Both the position numbers and the translations under genes were made by a program. A stretch of 64,000 nt of DNA from Istiophorus platypterus. Taxonomy: Eukaryota > Chordata > Actinopteri > Istiophoriformes > Istiophoridae. The notes under the pieces are model-generated. The model saw nothing but the letters and a program-made list of their open reading frames with translations. It was not told the origin of the DNA and made no database searches. Below are positions 12,994 through 23,800 of this stretch, one piece after another (positions within the stretch are counted from its first letter, which is position 1; each line of letters starts with the position of its first letter). The stretch is taken from positions 28,012,527 to 28,076,526 of the forward strand of contig CM029121.1 of NCBI GenBank assembly GCA_016859345.1, written 5' to 3'.

Positions 12994-14655
12994 CGTAGGC
13001 ATCCTGATCATCCCTCACCGTTGCTGTAACCAGTCTGGGAGCTGGGTTTACTGGGCAGCTCCAGGTGCCACTATATGTTGCCGTGTTGCCTCCATCCTTC
13101 ATCCTCCAACACCCAACGTCCGTCTCAAGCTCCTCAGTCTCAGGAGTCTGGAGATTAAGAAAAAAATGACTGAATAATAGAACCTGAACTACATCAGACT
13201 CCAAATCCTAAGAGCCGGAACCTGTTCTGACCGTTCCCCTCCTGAGAGAACCATTCTGGTGGTTCTGCTTTCACCGGTTTTAGCTGCTTTACTTCATATC
13301 CTGTGTCCGTCACTTCACTGACGTCCATTTCCCAGATAACTTTTTTTTTTTTTTTTACTATTTTTATAGATCGATTTCCTTCCCTCTTAGCAGCTGTGGT
13401 TTCTCTTCCCCGTAAAAGTTTAATTTGTCAAACACCTACATGGCCGATTATTACTGGAGTCATTAATGTCTCTACTTTAATTTGTGCTTTTCCAGCTACA
13501 ATGAGTTACGTCAGCTGCGACAAAAAAGATCTTTATAGTTATTTTTTTTTTTTTTTTTTTTTTTTGCAAAAGTGATGTTATTGCAGTATGAGGGCCTGAA
13601 GGTGTGAACAGGGTCGGATCCTAAAACTCGTCCTCTTTGTGTCCGAAGGAGCTGTGACCTTGGGAAAATGAGAGAAAATATTAAAACGAAAGACGCAACA
13701 GAATTTTTTTTCTTTTTTTCTCCCGATGTTGGGCAGCCACATTTTAGTCTGAACAATGTTCTGGGAAGCAACGGTAGCTTTTTTTAGACGTAGTCACTAA
13801 AACAGAAACAGAACAGACCTTAACTCCTGTGACGCAAATTTTTTTATTTGATATAAATAAAAGCGACACAACTTGACACATAGCGGATGATGATGAGGAT
13901 GATGATGATGCAGTGAGAGCAAACGAGGTTGTGGCGACAGAAACTGCACAATGCAATCACGATAACAGAAATAGGAATGAGAAAATGGAGGTAAAAGATG
14001 GTGCATTCGAGAACATTTGCTGCCAAGAAACTCAGAGATCATCAGCTTGTGTCGGAAATCTGAGTTGTTTTACCATCAGGGTCAGAATCAGAGGCTGATT
14101 CTGGCAGAGCCGAGCATCAAAAACCGTTATGAAATGTCTCGTCAAATTCTTATTCTGCTTTATTTATACAGTTCCTGATTTAAATCTTCTTTTAGTTTAA
14201 GTTTAAGATTCTATTTTAGTTTAAGTTTTTCTTTGGCTGCTTGTTATTAAAATTTAAACGATGCCCAGCTCTTTCCTCTGCCCGCTCAGACGACTTACGC
14301 ATTAAATCGTCTTGTCGCTTCCAGGGAGAAGTCGAAGAAATTCGCCGAGCAAGCGGCCGCCATCGTCTGCCTGCGGGTCCTGGGGATACCGGAGGGCCGC
14401 ATCGGCGAGGAGGACTCCGGCCTGGTCTGCAAGAGGAAGAGGGAGGTGAAGGCGAACGGCGCCGGCAACACCAGCTTGGAGGAGAAGCGGCAGCAGCAGC
14501 AGCAGGAGGAGGAGGAGGAGGAGGAGGAGGAGGAGGAAGAAGGAAGCAGGAAGCGACATGTCGCTGACGTCCAACAGGAAACGGAAACCTCAGAGACCCT
14601 GGCGGTGGCCAACGGTGACCATCGTGGACCAGACGCACCTCTAGGACAACCGTAG
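7155..14655 (+). CDS. dus2: tRNA-dihydrouridine synthase 2 (FMN-dependent), complete
   Basis: Reduces uridine to dihydrouridine at position 20 of the tRNA D-loop, using FMN and NADPH. Coding exons: 7155-7277, 7358-7403, 7593-7684, 7790-7833, 9005-9065, 9152-9199, 9310-9375, 9646-9716, 9942-10028, 10540-10708, 11204-11325, 11435-11575, 11945-12032, 12868-12941, 14325-14655. They sum to 1,563 nt, 520 residues (human about 493), with every phase consistent. The start has a full Kozak context (gccgccaccATGg). The TIM-barrel part shows APMVRVGTLPMR, the catalytic cysteine at about residue 115 in NMGCPKEYSTKGG, TCKIRILPS, VHGR and PVIANGGS. A double-stranded-RNA-binding domain spans roughly residues 355-430 (PPQITPKM to AAAIVCLR). 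The tail has five Gln then twelve Glu (14491-14541). The donor after exon 12 is a weak gtcggt. The first residues differ from human, so an upstream start is possible but not seen. Confidence 0.95.
7834..9004. other. dus2 intron 4, no exon seen
   Basis: The longest of the early dus2 introns. It contains the short repeat at its start and otherwise unique-looking AT-rich sequence, with no coding segment between the flanking in-phase exons. Confidence 0.7.
7859..7896. repeat. short (gggacccc) tandem repeat in dus2 intron 4
   Basis: About four 9-10 base units of cgggacccc directly after exon 7790-7833. Confidence 0.85.
10225..11030. mobile_element. fragments of the ATTAATCG dispersed repeat on both sides of a dus2 exon
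   Basis: At 10225-10330 (gattattaattttattttggattaatctttcagg) and 10780-11030 (aagttattaattgattaatg, gtcttgttttatcc, ttgatcaatttagttcagtcgagtaatc) the sequence resembles the ends and middle of a dispersed repeat also seen at 18780 and 49855. The real exon 10540-10708 lies between them. Assignment is by memory of the family and is tentative. Confidence 0.35.
12033..12867. other. dus2 intron 13, no exon seen
   Basis: Nothing recognised apart from a short G run at 12544-12552; the flanking exons join in phase without it. Confidence 0.6.
12948..12990. repeat. (CA)n microsatellite
   Basis: Perfect CA repeat a few bases after the donor of dus2 exon 12868-12941. Confidence 0.95.
12991..14324. other. 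dus2 last intron
   Basis: Contains two poly-T tracts (near 13341 and 13541) and a short gatgatgag tract near 13888-13910. No coding exon recognised. Confidence 0.6.
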
Positions 14656-16799
14656 AGTTAGCGAAGCGTTTATGGACAGTGGTTCATTCCAGACCAACGT
14701 CCATTCTCGTCAGGATGTCTATGACATCTCAAGAAACGGACACTAAATCCAGGCTTTCAACCTCGACCGGCAGCTGCTCGATTCTGCTTTAAGCGACTGG
14801 ACTTTTTATTTTATTTAACTTTCAGTCAGTTTTCATTCGTTCCGACTGGGATCTGCCCGGTTCCAACGCAGTCGTCCCCTGGATCATCTGGGAGAGAGCT
14901 CACCATCCTACTTTTTAAAAATTATTTCATGAAATCGGTGTTGAGGTTCTGATGTGGATTAGCTGCCAGCAGGGGCCAGTGATTGACCCTGATTAAAGTG
15001 TCATCATCTCAGATTTTATTTCACAGAAAATGATGTTTTTTAACCCTGGTGCCTTACAGAGGATCCTTTTGTGTTTTATTTTTTGTCATTCAAAGATCCT
15101 GATTTTTGGATGGGCCTTAAACTCATCGTTTGTGGCCTGCCTGGCCCTTCAGTTTCTTCGACTGAAGTTGACTAATGTTGCATTAAAGGAGTTTGTTTGT
15201 TTTCATCTCTTCTTCCTTTCGTTTTTTTCTTTATCCGTTACAGTTTTGAGGCGAGAAAACTTTTCCAGATCCTCCAGACAGTGTTGTTGTTGTTGTTGTT
15301 TTATTAAGGATAAGCTGGGTGTTATTTTTCCTTTTTATTTTACACAGATGTGACGAACAGACTTAAACCATCAGTGTTTTTATTCCACCAATGGAAACAG
15401 CACGAAATGAAATGTTGCGTTCAGGTGTGTGAAGATGCCGATTTATAAGAAAAAAGAGAGAAATCATCACCAGGCTTGTTTTTGTTTTTGTTTTTGTTTT
15501 TGTTTTTGTTTTTATGTTTAACACGAATCAAAGTCTTGAGTTGAGCCTGAGGTGGAGCCCGCCCCCCTCGGCCCCGCCCCCTCGGCCCCGCCACCGGCGT
15601 CATCAGGGGCTGGCCGGTGGCGCCTTCAGGGGCATCCGGGGAAATGCAAACACGAGCCGTGGTCGCGTGTGAGGCCAAACGTCGAATGCAACTCTTCCCA
15701 TCTCACACAGGTTCAGAACCAGCTGAGTGTCCGCCCAGGGTTTAAAAGTTCGAGCAGGTTTTGGGTCAGTGATTTATTTTGGGGGTTTTTCGTCGTTTTT
15801 CAATGTTTCTCGGGGCCAAAGCAAAACTCGTCTGATGAAACTCAGTTGATCTCTTGCAGGAAACGAAAGCGACGAAGGCAGCGAGAGGAAGTTCACCAAC
15901 AGACGTACAGTGTAATAACTTATCACAACTAGAAAAGTACATGGTGACCACGTACTACACATGTATGGAGTCTCAAGTGAGCCAGAAGAATAATTACAAC
16001 TTTTTTTATATTAAAAACAATAATTCTGTCTCTTTATTGTCTTTAACTGATGAATTAAAAGCTGAATCACTAAATCAACTTTTTGTTGTTTCATTTTCCT
16101 GTGTCCTTCACATTTTATTTCACACTTTGTTTCTCCTGCTTTAGTGGTTGGTTTGTATTAAAAATGAGTCTCATTCATTTAAAATTATGCAAGTTACACT
16201 TAAATCTCTAGAGTTTTTGGTATCTTTAATCGATTGTTTTTTACTGTATATATATTACCTCATCATTTAAAGGCATTTAAACTTTTGCTGGTTTCAGGTT
16301 CAGCATCGTAAGAATGTGATGCTTCTGTCTTCCAAACGATAATAAACTGAATATCTCTGACTTTTGGCGTAAACAATCTGTAATCAATGAATCTAGAAAA
16401 TAAAAGGCTGATTAATCTGAGGCAAATAACTGAGTTGCAGCCCGGGTTCAAATACAGAATATCTAGGAGTTGAAAAATAATTACTCGCAACTAAACAGAG
16501 CCAATAATTGTAAAGAGGAAAAAGGGAATAAAAATCCACCGCGTCCACGCGTAAATCCGAATTAGATGAATTAAGAATCATTTTGAAATTCAGGTTTGAC
16601 GGTGATTGTAACGGGGCACAAATACACGACAGATCTGCTGCTGCAACAATTAAGTGACTTGATTTAAAATGTACAAACTACAGCGACGGTAACAGAAACC
16701 CTCGGCTACTTTTCTTGAGATGAAATAAAGACGTCCCCGTCTAAAAGTGTGAAGTAGCACCAGAGGCTCAAAACTCGGATTTCGGCTCGTTTTCTCCTC
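14656..16799. other. dus2 3' UTR and dus2-nfatc3 intergenic segment
   Basis: The 3' UTR of dus2 begins at 14656; its poly(A) site cannot be fixed. A (TTG)n run lies near 15284-15302. A GC-rich stretch with repeated gccccgcccc motifs spans about 15555-15600. The rest is AT-rich. No gene recognised. Confidence 0.5.
15475..15511. repeat. (TTTTTG)n microsatellite
   Basis: Six head-to-tail six-base units (gtttttgttttt) ending in tttttatg. Confidence 0.9.
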
Positions 16800-17420
16800 G
16801 TTTCCTCACATGCGCTCTTTAGTGCGTAACGGGGATTTTTCCGGGGGTTCCCTGAACGCCGCGTGCGGATCAACCTGGAGGCGAGTGAAACTCGCAGCAG
16901 CCGAAACTCGAACTCGAGCCGCGGACGCGACGAGTCGGCGACGAGTCGGCGGCGAGTACGGGGCGATCGCTGCTGACGCCGCGGCCGGAGCGCCTGTTGT
17001 CGGCGGCCGGACGTCGAGCCGCGGTCGGCGAGCGGGAGTCTGCGTCGGTCGGTCGGATGGAAGCGAGCGAGACGGGTCAGTTCTAGAGACAGACAGGCAG
17101 CGAGACAGACAGGGACAAAGGCGGACGGACGGACGGACGGACGGACGGGCGGGCGGACAGACAGACAGGCCGGCGGGCGGACGGACAGGCCGGCGGGCGG
17201 CCGGCGGGCGGCCGGCGGCTCCCCCGGCTCCATGTCCGCCGCTCCCTGCGCCGAGGAGCTGGACTTCAGGCTGCTGTTCGAGGACGACGCCCGGCGGGCG
17301 GCAGGTACGTGGCCGGCGGCGGCGGCGGAAGGCGGGAGCGCCGCCGCCTTCACAATAAAAGGCCGACGACCCCGACCGGGGCCCGCCGAGGCGACGACGA
17401 CAGTTTCGGAGGAAACGTGG
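16800..17420 (+). promoter_or_regulatory. nfatc3 CpG island, putative promoter and 5' UTR
   Basis: A dense cluster of CpG and G/C tracts surrounds the nfatc3 start codon at 17232, as expected of a vertebrate CpG-island promoter. It includes a GGAC/GACA tandem tract at about 17085-17215 that would be transcribed if the start site is upstream. No TATA box is evident; the start site is not determined. Confidence 0.6.
17085..17215. repeat. GACA/GGAC/GGCGG tandem tract in the nfatc3 5' leader
   Basis: Runs of agacagacagg pass into ggacggacggacgg and then ggcgggcggccggc, ending about 15 bases before the nfatc3 start codon. Long GC-rich 4- to 8-base repeats could form stable structure in the leader. 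Confidence 0.85.
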
Positions 17421-20400
17421 CTGCGGCCTCAGATCGAGTTTACGTTTGTCTGTATGAACCGATTCCTTCACTTCCACGGACGTGTCGCGTTCGCTTTTAA
17501 ATTTGAAAGTAATTCAGCAATAACTGGTCGTAAAACGGGACCTGGACTTTATCCGCGTCACGCTTCGGTAAAAACCAAGGAGCTGATGATGAGAGCGGTG
17601 ACCTCTGCGTCTCTACTGAACAGGTGCAGGTGATGATGATCGGCGAGCTCGGGTCGACGCCTGGCGGAACCTCAGACGGGTTCCTCGGCGGCCGTGGGTC
17701 AGAGCGTTGGACCGGTCCTCCTACAGAACCTTGGCTCAGACGCATTCTCGGGACGCCTCTGTGAGCTCGGTCCACAGCGTCTGGGCCGGGTTCGGGTCTG
17801 GGTTCTGTCTGGGTTCTGTCTGGGTTCTGTCTGGGTTCTGACTGGGTTCAGGTCTGGGGTCAGGTGTGGGGTCAGGTCTGGGTTCAGGTCTGGGGTTAGG
17901 TCTGGGGTCAGGTCTGGGTTCAGGTCTGGGTTCTGCCTGGGTTCTGACTGGGTTCAGGTCTGGGTTCTGACTGGGTTCAGGTCTGGGGTCAGGTCTGGGG
18001 TCAGGTCTGGGTTCAGGTCTGGGTTCTGACTGGGTTCAGACCTGGGGTCAGGTCTGGGTTCAGGTCTGCTTTCTGCCTGGGTTCTGACTGGGTTCAGGTC
18101 TGGGTTCTGCCTGGGTTCTGACTGGGTTCAGGTCTGGGTTCTGACAGGGTTCAGGTCTGGGTTCAGGTCTGGGGTCAGGTCTGGGTTCAGGTCTGCTTTC
18201 TGCCTGGGTTCAGGTCTGGGTTCTGACTGGGTTCAGGTCTGGGGTCAGGTCTGGGGTCAGGTCTGGGGTCAGGTCTGGGGTCAGGTCTGCTTTCCGCCTG
18301 GGTTCCGACCGGACGGCTCCAGAAGCCGGATCATCTCTGTCTGAGGTCGTTACTCCGGCCGATGATTTCATTCATTCGTCGCCATCACATCCTAATGTGA
18401 TGATTATAACGCGTTGTTTCCCAGAACCGAGTCCTTGACAGATTTCAACTAAAAATGGATTCAAACAATCAATCGAATATAAAATCGTTCCACTTTTTCT
18501 AAACATTCGCCTCCCCTTCATAGTTAGTCCATCATTTTACTTTGAAAACTCTAACCGGAAGCCCTGTTGTTGTCCTTGGTGGATGCAAACTTCACGATTT
18601 ACCTCAGAAGTTCATCTCCCTGCAGGAACATTGTGCTGATACAAGACCTGGGGCTTCACCTGTCGAGTGGCTTTCGAAGACTCTCAGTCATTTTTCCATA
18701 GTTAAACTACATTTCAATCAGTGATATTAAACTGATGCCTCCTGGAGGAACCACTGGCCCAAGGTTTTATCAGTATTGATTAATCTGACGATTATTTTCT
18801 CGATTAATTGTCTGGTCTGTAAAATATTTTTAAAATAATAAAATATTTAAATATAACGTAGAAATGTTTATTAATCCATTATCTAAGTAGTTGCAGAAAA
18901 AATTTCCAATCAACTAATCAGTTATTTTGGCTCTAAGTTATTTGCATGTGTATGTTTTCTACCAATTGGTAGAAATGTCAGAAAATGGAGGAAAAATTCC
19001 CATCACACTTTCTTGAGCTGAATCGATTAGTCGATCAATTGATCGGTCGCTCGACTGAAAATTAAGCAGCTGTTTTGATCATCTGTTAATAAGTTATTAA
19101 TGAAGAAAAAGAGGCTAAAAATTCAGTGAGGATTTGCTGCTTTATTCTCTCATAAATCATTTTAAACTTATTGCCTTTTAGGTTTTGGATGGTTTTAAAA
19201 CGTTTCCTCAGTCTCTTGTTGCTTGTGTGTGTGTGTGTGATCATAGCTTAGTTCTGCAGAACATGTGATTTTTAGACCAAAATGGTAATTTTTAATCAGT
19301 GATGAAAATAATGTTAATTCCAGCCATAAATGAATCACACAGATGGCAATATTGATTTGATCCTTTCGTATTTGTATCACTTTCATCAACATGAAGCAAA
19401 AGTAAAGTGAATATTTTGAACTTTGAATAAAAGTTTCTACTAAACATCCAAAAAACAACAACTCAGTGGCGGAGAGTAACTTAGTAGATTTACTCAACTA
19501 CTGTACTAAGGTACAACATTGAGGTGTATTTACTTTAAGTATTTCCATCTTATTTTAGTTTCTACTTCTACTCCACCACATCTCAGAGGTAAATACTGTC
19601 CTTCTTACTCAACTACATTAATGTTTTTTACTTTTACTTTAAAGGTTTAAGAAATAATTCCAAACCTTCTAGTCTAGTGAAAGCAGCAACTGTTTGGAGC
19701 CTCATGTCATGTTTCAGACTAAACCATCTACCTGTATATAAAGTAGTTAACAGCAGGTTTACCTGGTGAGCCTCTGGAGGGGCCCGACCCCCAGGTTGGG
19801 AAACAGTGGACTAAACCATCCACCTGTATATTAAGTAGTTAAATCAGCTCCAACAGTAAAAAGCTGCTGAAGCCTCCATGACTGAGGATCAAAGGTCTGA
19901 TCAGAGATTGGTCACAGGAGACAGGTTACTGCATAATCAGGTACTTTTACTGTGATAGTGGGACAACAGGAAGTACTTTTACTGTGATATTTTAACTACA
20001 TGAAGTACCTTTACTGTGATACTTTTAACTACAGGAAGTACTTTTTATTGTGATACTGGAGCTACATTAAGTACTTTTACTGCTGTTACTTTAAATACAC
20101 ACTATTAATACTTCTGTACTTTAACTGAAATAGGATTTTTAAATGCAGGTGGTTTACTTGTAATAGAGTATTTTTACTTTGTAGTATTAGTACTTTTACT
20201 TCAGTAAAGGATCTGAATATGTCCTCCAATGCTGCATCAACCAGAAAATGAAAAAGGGTAAAAACATTCAACAGTAGAATGAGGAGGTGGACAGACAGAC
20301 TGATAGACAGATAGACAGACAGACAGATTGATAGACAGAGGGACAAGCAGGTAGACAGACAGACAGACAGACTGACTGGCAGGCAGGCAGGCAGGCAGAT

Positions 20401-20817
20401 AGACAGACTGATTGTTAGACTGATAGACAGACAGACAGATTGATAGATGGATGGTTGATGGATGATTGAATGATAGATGATTGATGGTTGATTGATAGAC
20501 AGATGCGGCGTAGATGTGTGTTGGCTGGTTTTCTTTCTGGCGTTTTTACAGACAGACATTGTACCGCCCGGCCTGTGTGCTGGCAGGTTTTACTTCCTGG
20601 TTTTTTTACCCACTCTGTAGCACCCGACTGGCGCCGGCCATTGTCATCTCCTCCACCCCCTCGTTCTACCCTGGATGGGGGGGGGCAGTCAACAGTTGCA
20701 TCACATCTCATTTCTTTAGTTCAGCACATTGAAGGTTATTTGCAAGGAAGAAACGAGTGGAGCTGCTGAAGCGGATCACAGTTGCTGCTTTGATGCCTCT
20801 TTTGCATGTAGCATGCA

Positions 20818-20858
<41 letters not shown>

Positions 20859-23800
20859 TGAGTGAGTGAGTGTGAGAGAGAGAGGTATTAATAGTAGGGC
20901 TGTGGTGAGAAGTGTGTGCAGCTGTGTGAATGAACTTACTGAACTGTCGTAGATAATCTGTCATCGTAATTAGTGCTGTGCATTTACAATCAACTGCCTT
21001 TTACAGTGCGACTGTGCCTCCAACATCAGTGCAGTTCAGCAGCACTTTACTGTAGATTCTCTGTAGATGCACAGAGACTAAACACAGGACGAGCAGCAGT
21101 GGGGAGCGTTGTAGTTTAGAAAACCTGTTGGCAACGATCAATCGATTATCAAAGCAGTTTGATTGATCAAACAACTGATTGACCTACAAAATGTTATGGT
21201 ACCAGACAGAAAAAGTCGAAGAAAGAGGTTTACTGGGGAGCTGGTTTACGTCGACGCGGGGAAATAGACGGTGATGTCTCCTGGCGAGTTGTTGTGTGGT
21301 CCAGCACAAAGTAGAATGGCTGATGGGAGCTCTTAGGGGCGTCGCCTGCTGCTGGTGTGTGTCGCCGTTTAGCCTGTGAGAAAGCCGCTGTGATATGTTA
21401 CTCCTCGTTTCTCCGGGTCCGAGGTGGCGTCTGAACAAAAGTCCGAGACCCGAACAAGTTTTGTTCATGGAGATTTTAGACCCTCACATTTAACCAGCAA
21501 GTATTTGTCTTTTTGTTCCCATTGGTTTGTTGTTTTTTCATCACAGAACAATTACACACATTATTATTATAACAGATACAAAGACACACACATACAGTAA
21601 ACTAACAGTATCATAGAGATAAAATGGAAAAAACCAAGACGAAATCAGAGGGAAGTGAGGGAAGGAACCAGGAAATGCAGTGGACGAGGGTTCGTCCTGT
21701 CAGACGGGAAACCGGTCTGATGTGTAGAGATGAGACAAGGGAGCTGAATCACTCAGGAATAGTCATAAAATAAAGGAAGCAGTCTTCTCCATAGTGTCTT
21801 AAACTTGTCTTGGAACCCTCTTGATGTGAGCCTCACTTCCTCAAGTTTGACAGTTAAAAACACGAGAGGGAGAATGGGAGAGTTACATTTAATCACAAAT
21901 AAACCTCCATCAAGTAAAGTAAAAAAGGGCTAAATATATTTGACATCTTTGCTCCATAAGTGACCGAAACAGTTAATGGATCATCAGAATTGTTCATTAC
22001 CCTTTTTTCAGCTATTTGCTGAGCTTATCATGTCAAAAAGTAATTTACATTTTACACAATCATTTGTTTTCAGCACAAAAAGATTTCCTCTCGTGGGGCA
22101 ATAAATATCTGAACTGAGCGGATGCGATGTTTCAAAATCCGATAAATAGATAATTTAACCTTATAGTGACAGGAAATGGAGAAAAGCAGCAGATCCTTAT
22201 CATTAAATTAAGACACTGTTCAATTTGCTGGGTGTGAAATCTTGAAACGAATGAAAACAGGTTTTATATGAGGGAACCATGGTGTAAAAAGGTAGAAAAA
22301 GGCAAAGACGCTCAAAAGAAACATTCTATTTGATGGCCGTTGCAGTAGATGTTGGCCTAAACAACGGCCAGACTTTAAATATAAGCATTTGCTGTGTGAA
22401 ATAATGCCTGTGCACTAACATTAATGTTTTATTCCGTAAAACTTCAGCTAGCTTCAGTATATAAGTGGGGATCGTCCACCTCTGCTCTAAAAACCCTTTG
22501 ATGCTGTTTTCTTATCAGTATCTTTTATTTCTGTCTGCTGGTTGTAACCAGAAGATAAAAGATCATTAACTTGTCTGGTGTGGCACTCTAAATGCTGCTT
22601 TATGGAAATGAAACAAAAGTGCATTTGCAATGCAAATGACCACACATCACTGATTTACATGCTCGCTCATCTGCTCAACACAGGTCCCGACCTCAATGTG
22701 AGGACACCCCCCTCCTCCACTCAGGCTCTGGCCGAGCAGCCCGTCATCCAGGAGCTGCAGGTTCACCCTCCGTATTTCCCCGCCACAGATGGCTACCAGC
22801 ATGTCGGCTGCCATTCCCAGGGGCCCCAGTATGGAGCCCAGGGGAACCCCAGAGCCTTTCACTGCCCGAGTATCCAGATCACCTCCATAGCTCCTAACAA
22901 CCATGTGGAGCCCGGCACTGGCCATGAAGTGGTGGGCGTGGCAGAGGGGGGCTACCCCGAGGCATCATGGTCCAGAGACCAGCTTTACCTGCCCCTGGAT
23001 CCCTGCTACCGTGACCCGACGCTCTGCTCGAGCCCCTGCAGCAGCATGTCGTCCAGAAGCTGGATGTCCGACCTGTCCTCCTGCGAGTCCTTCTCCCACG
23101 TTTATGACGACGTGGAGGGGGAGCTATCTGATGCTGCCCGCCTCGCCCTGGGGTCCCCCCTCGGGTCACCTCAGGGGTCCCCGGGCTGTGGGGGCGGGGC
23201 CTTTGGGGTGGAGTTATGGCAACAAAAATACCAACATCCTTTAGCCTTCAGCCCGGTGCTGTCGCCCCATCAGTCTCCCCGTCAGTCGCCCCGCCAGTCG
23301 CCCCGCCAGTCGCCCCGCCAGTCGCCCCGCCAGTCGCCCCGCCAGTCGCCCCGTCAGTCGCCCTGCCACTCCCCTCGCGCCAGTCGCCCGCCAGTCGCCC
23401 GCCAGTCGCCCGCCAGTCGCCCGCCAGTCGCCCGCCAGTCGCCCGCCAGTCGCCCGCCAGTCGCCCGCCAGTCGCCCGCCAATCGCCCGCCAATCGCCCG
23501 CCAATCGCCCGCCAATCGCCCGCCAATCGCCCGCCAATCGCCCGCCAATCGCCCGCCAATCGCCCGCCAATCGCCCGCCAATCGCCCGCCAATCGCCCGC
23601 CAATCGCCCGCCAATCGCCCGCCAATCGCCCGCCAATCGCCCGCCAATCGCCCGCCAATCGCCCGCCAATCGCCCGCCAATCGCCCGCCAATCGCCCGCC
23701 AATCGCCCGCCAATCGCCCGCCAATCGCCCGCCAATCGCCCGCCAATCGCCCGCCAATCGCCCGCCAATCGCCCGCCAATCGCCCGCCAATCGCCCGCCA

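Noticed and set aside
14216..14638. Minus-strand Pro/Ser/Leu-rich frames
   Set aside because: Antisense of the dus2 last exon, including the CAG/GAG tract.
16706..17477. Minus-strand frames of over 200 codons
   Set aside because: They are Arg/Pro-rich frames over the CpG island and GGAC repeat opposite nfatc3 exon 1; typical GC-rich open-frame artefacts.
22578..22683. Alternative nfatc3 start at the ATG 22578
   Set aside because: It is simply the intron sequence open into exon 2. The canonical exon 1 at 17232 with ELDFRLLFEDD splices in phase at 22684.
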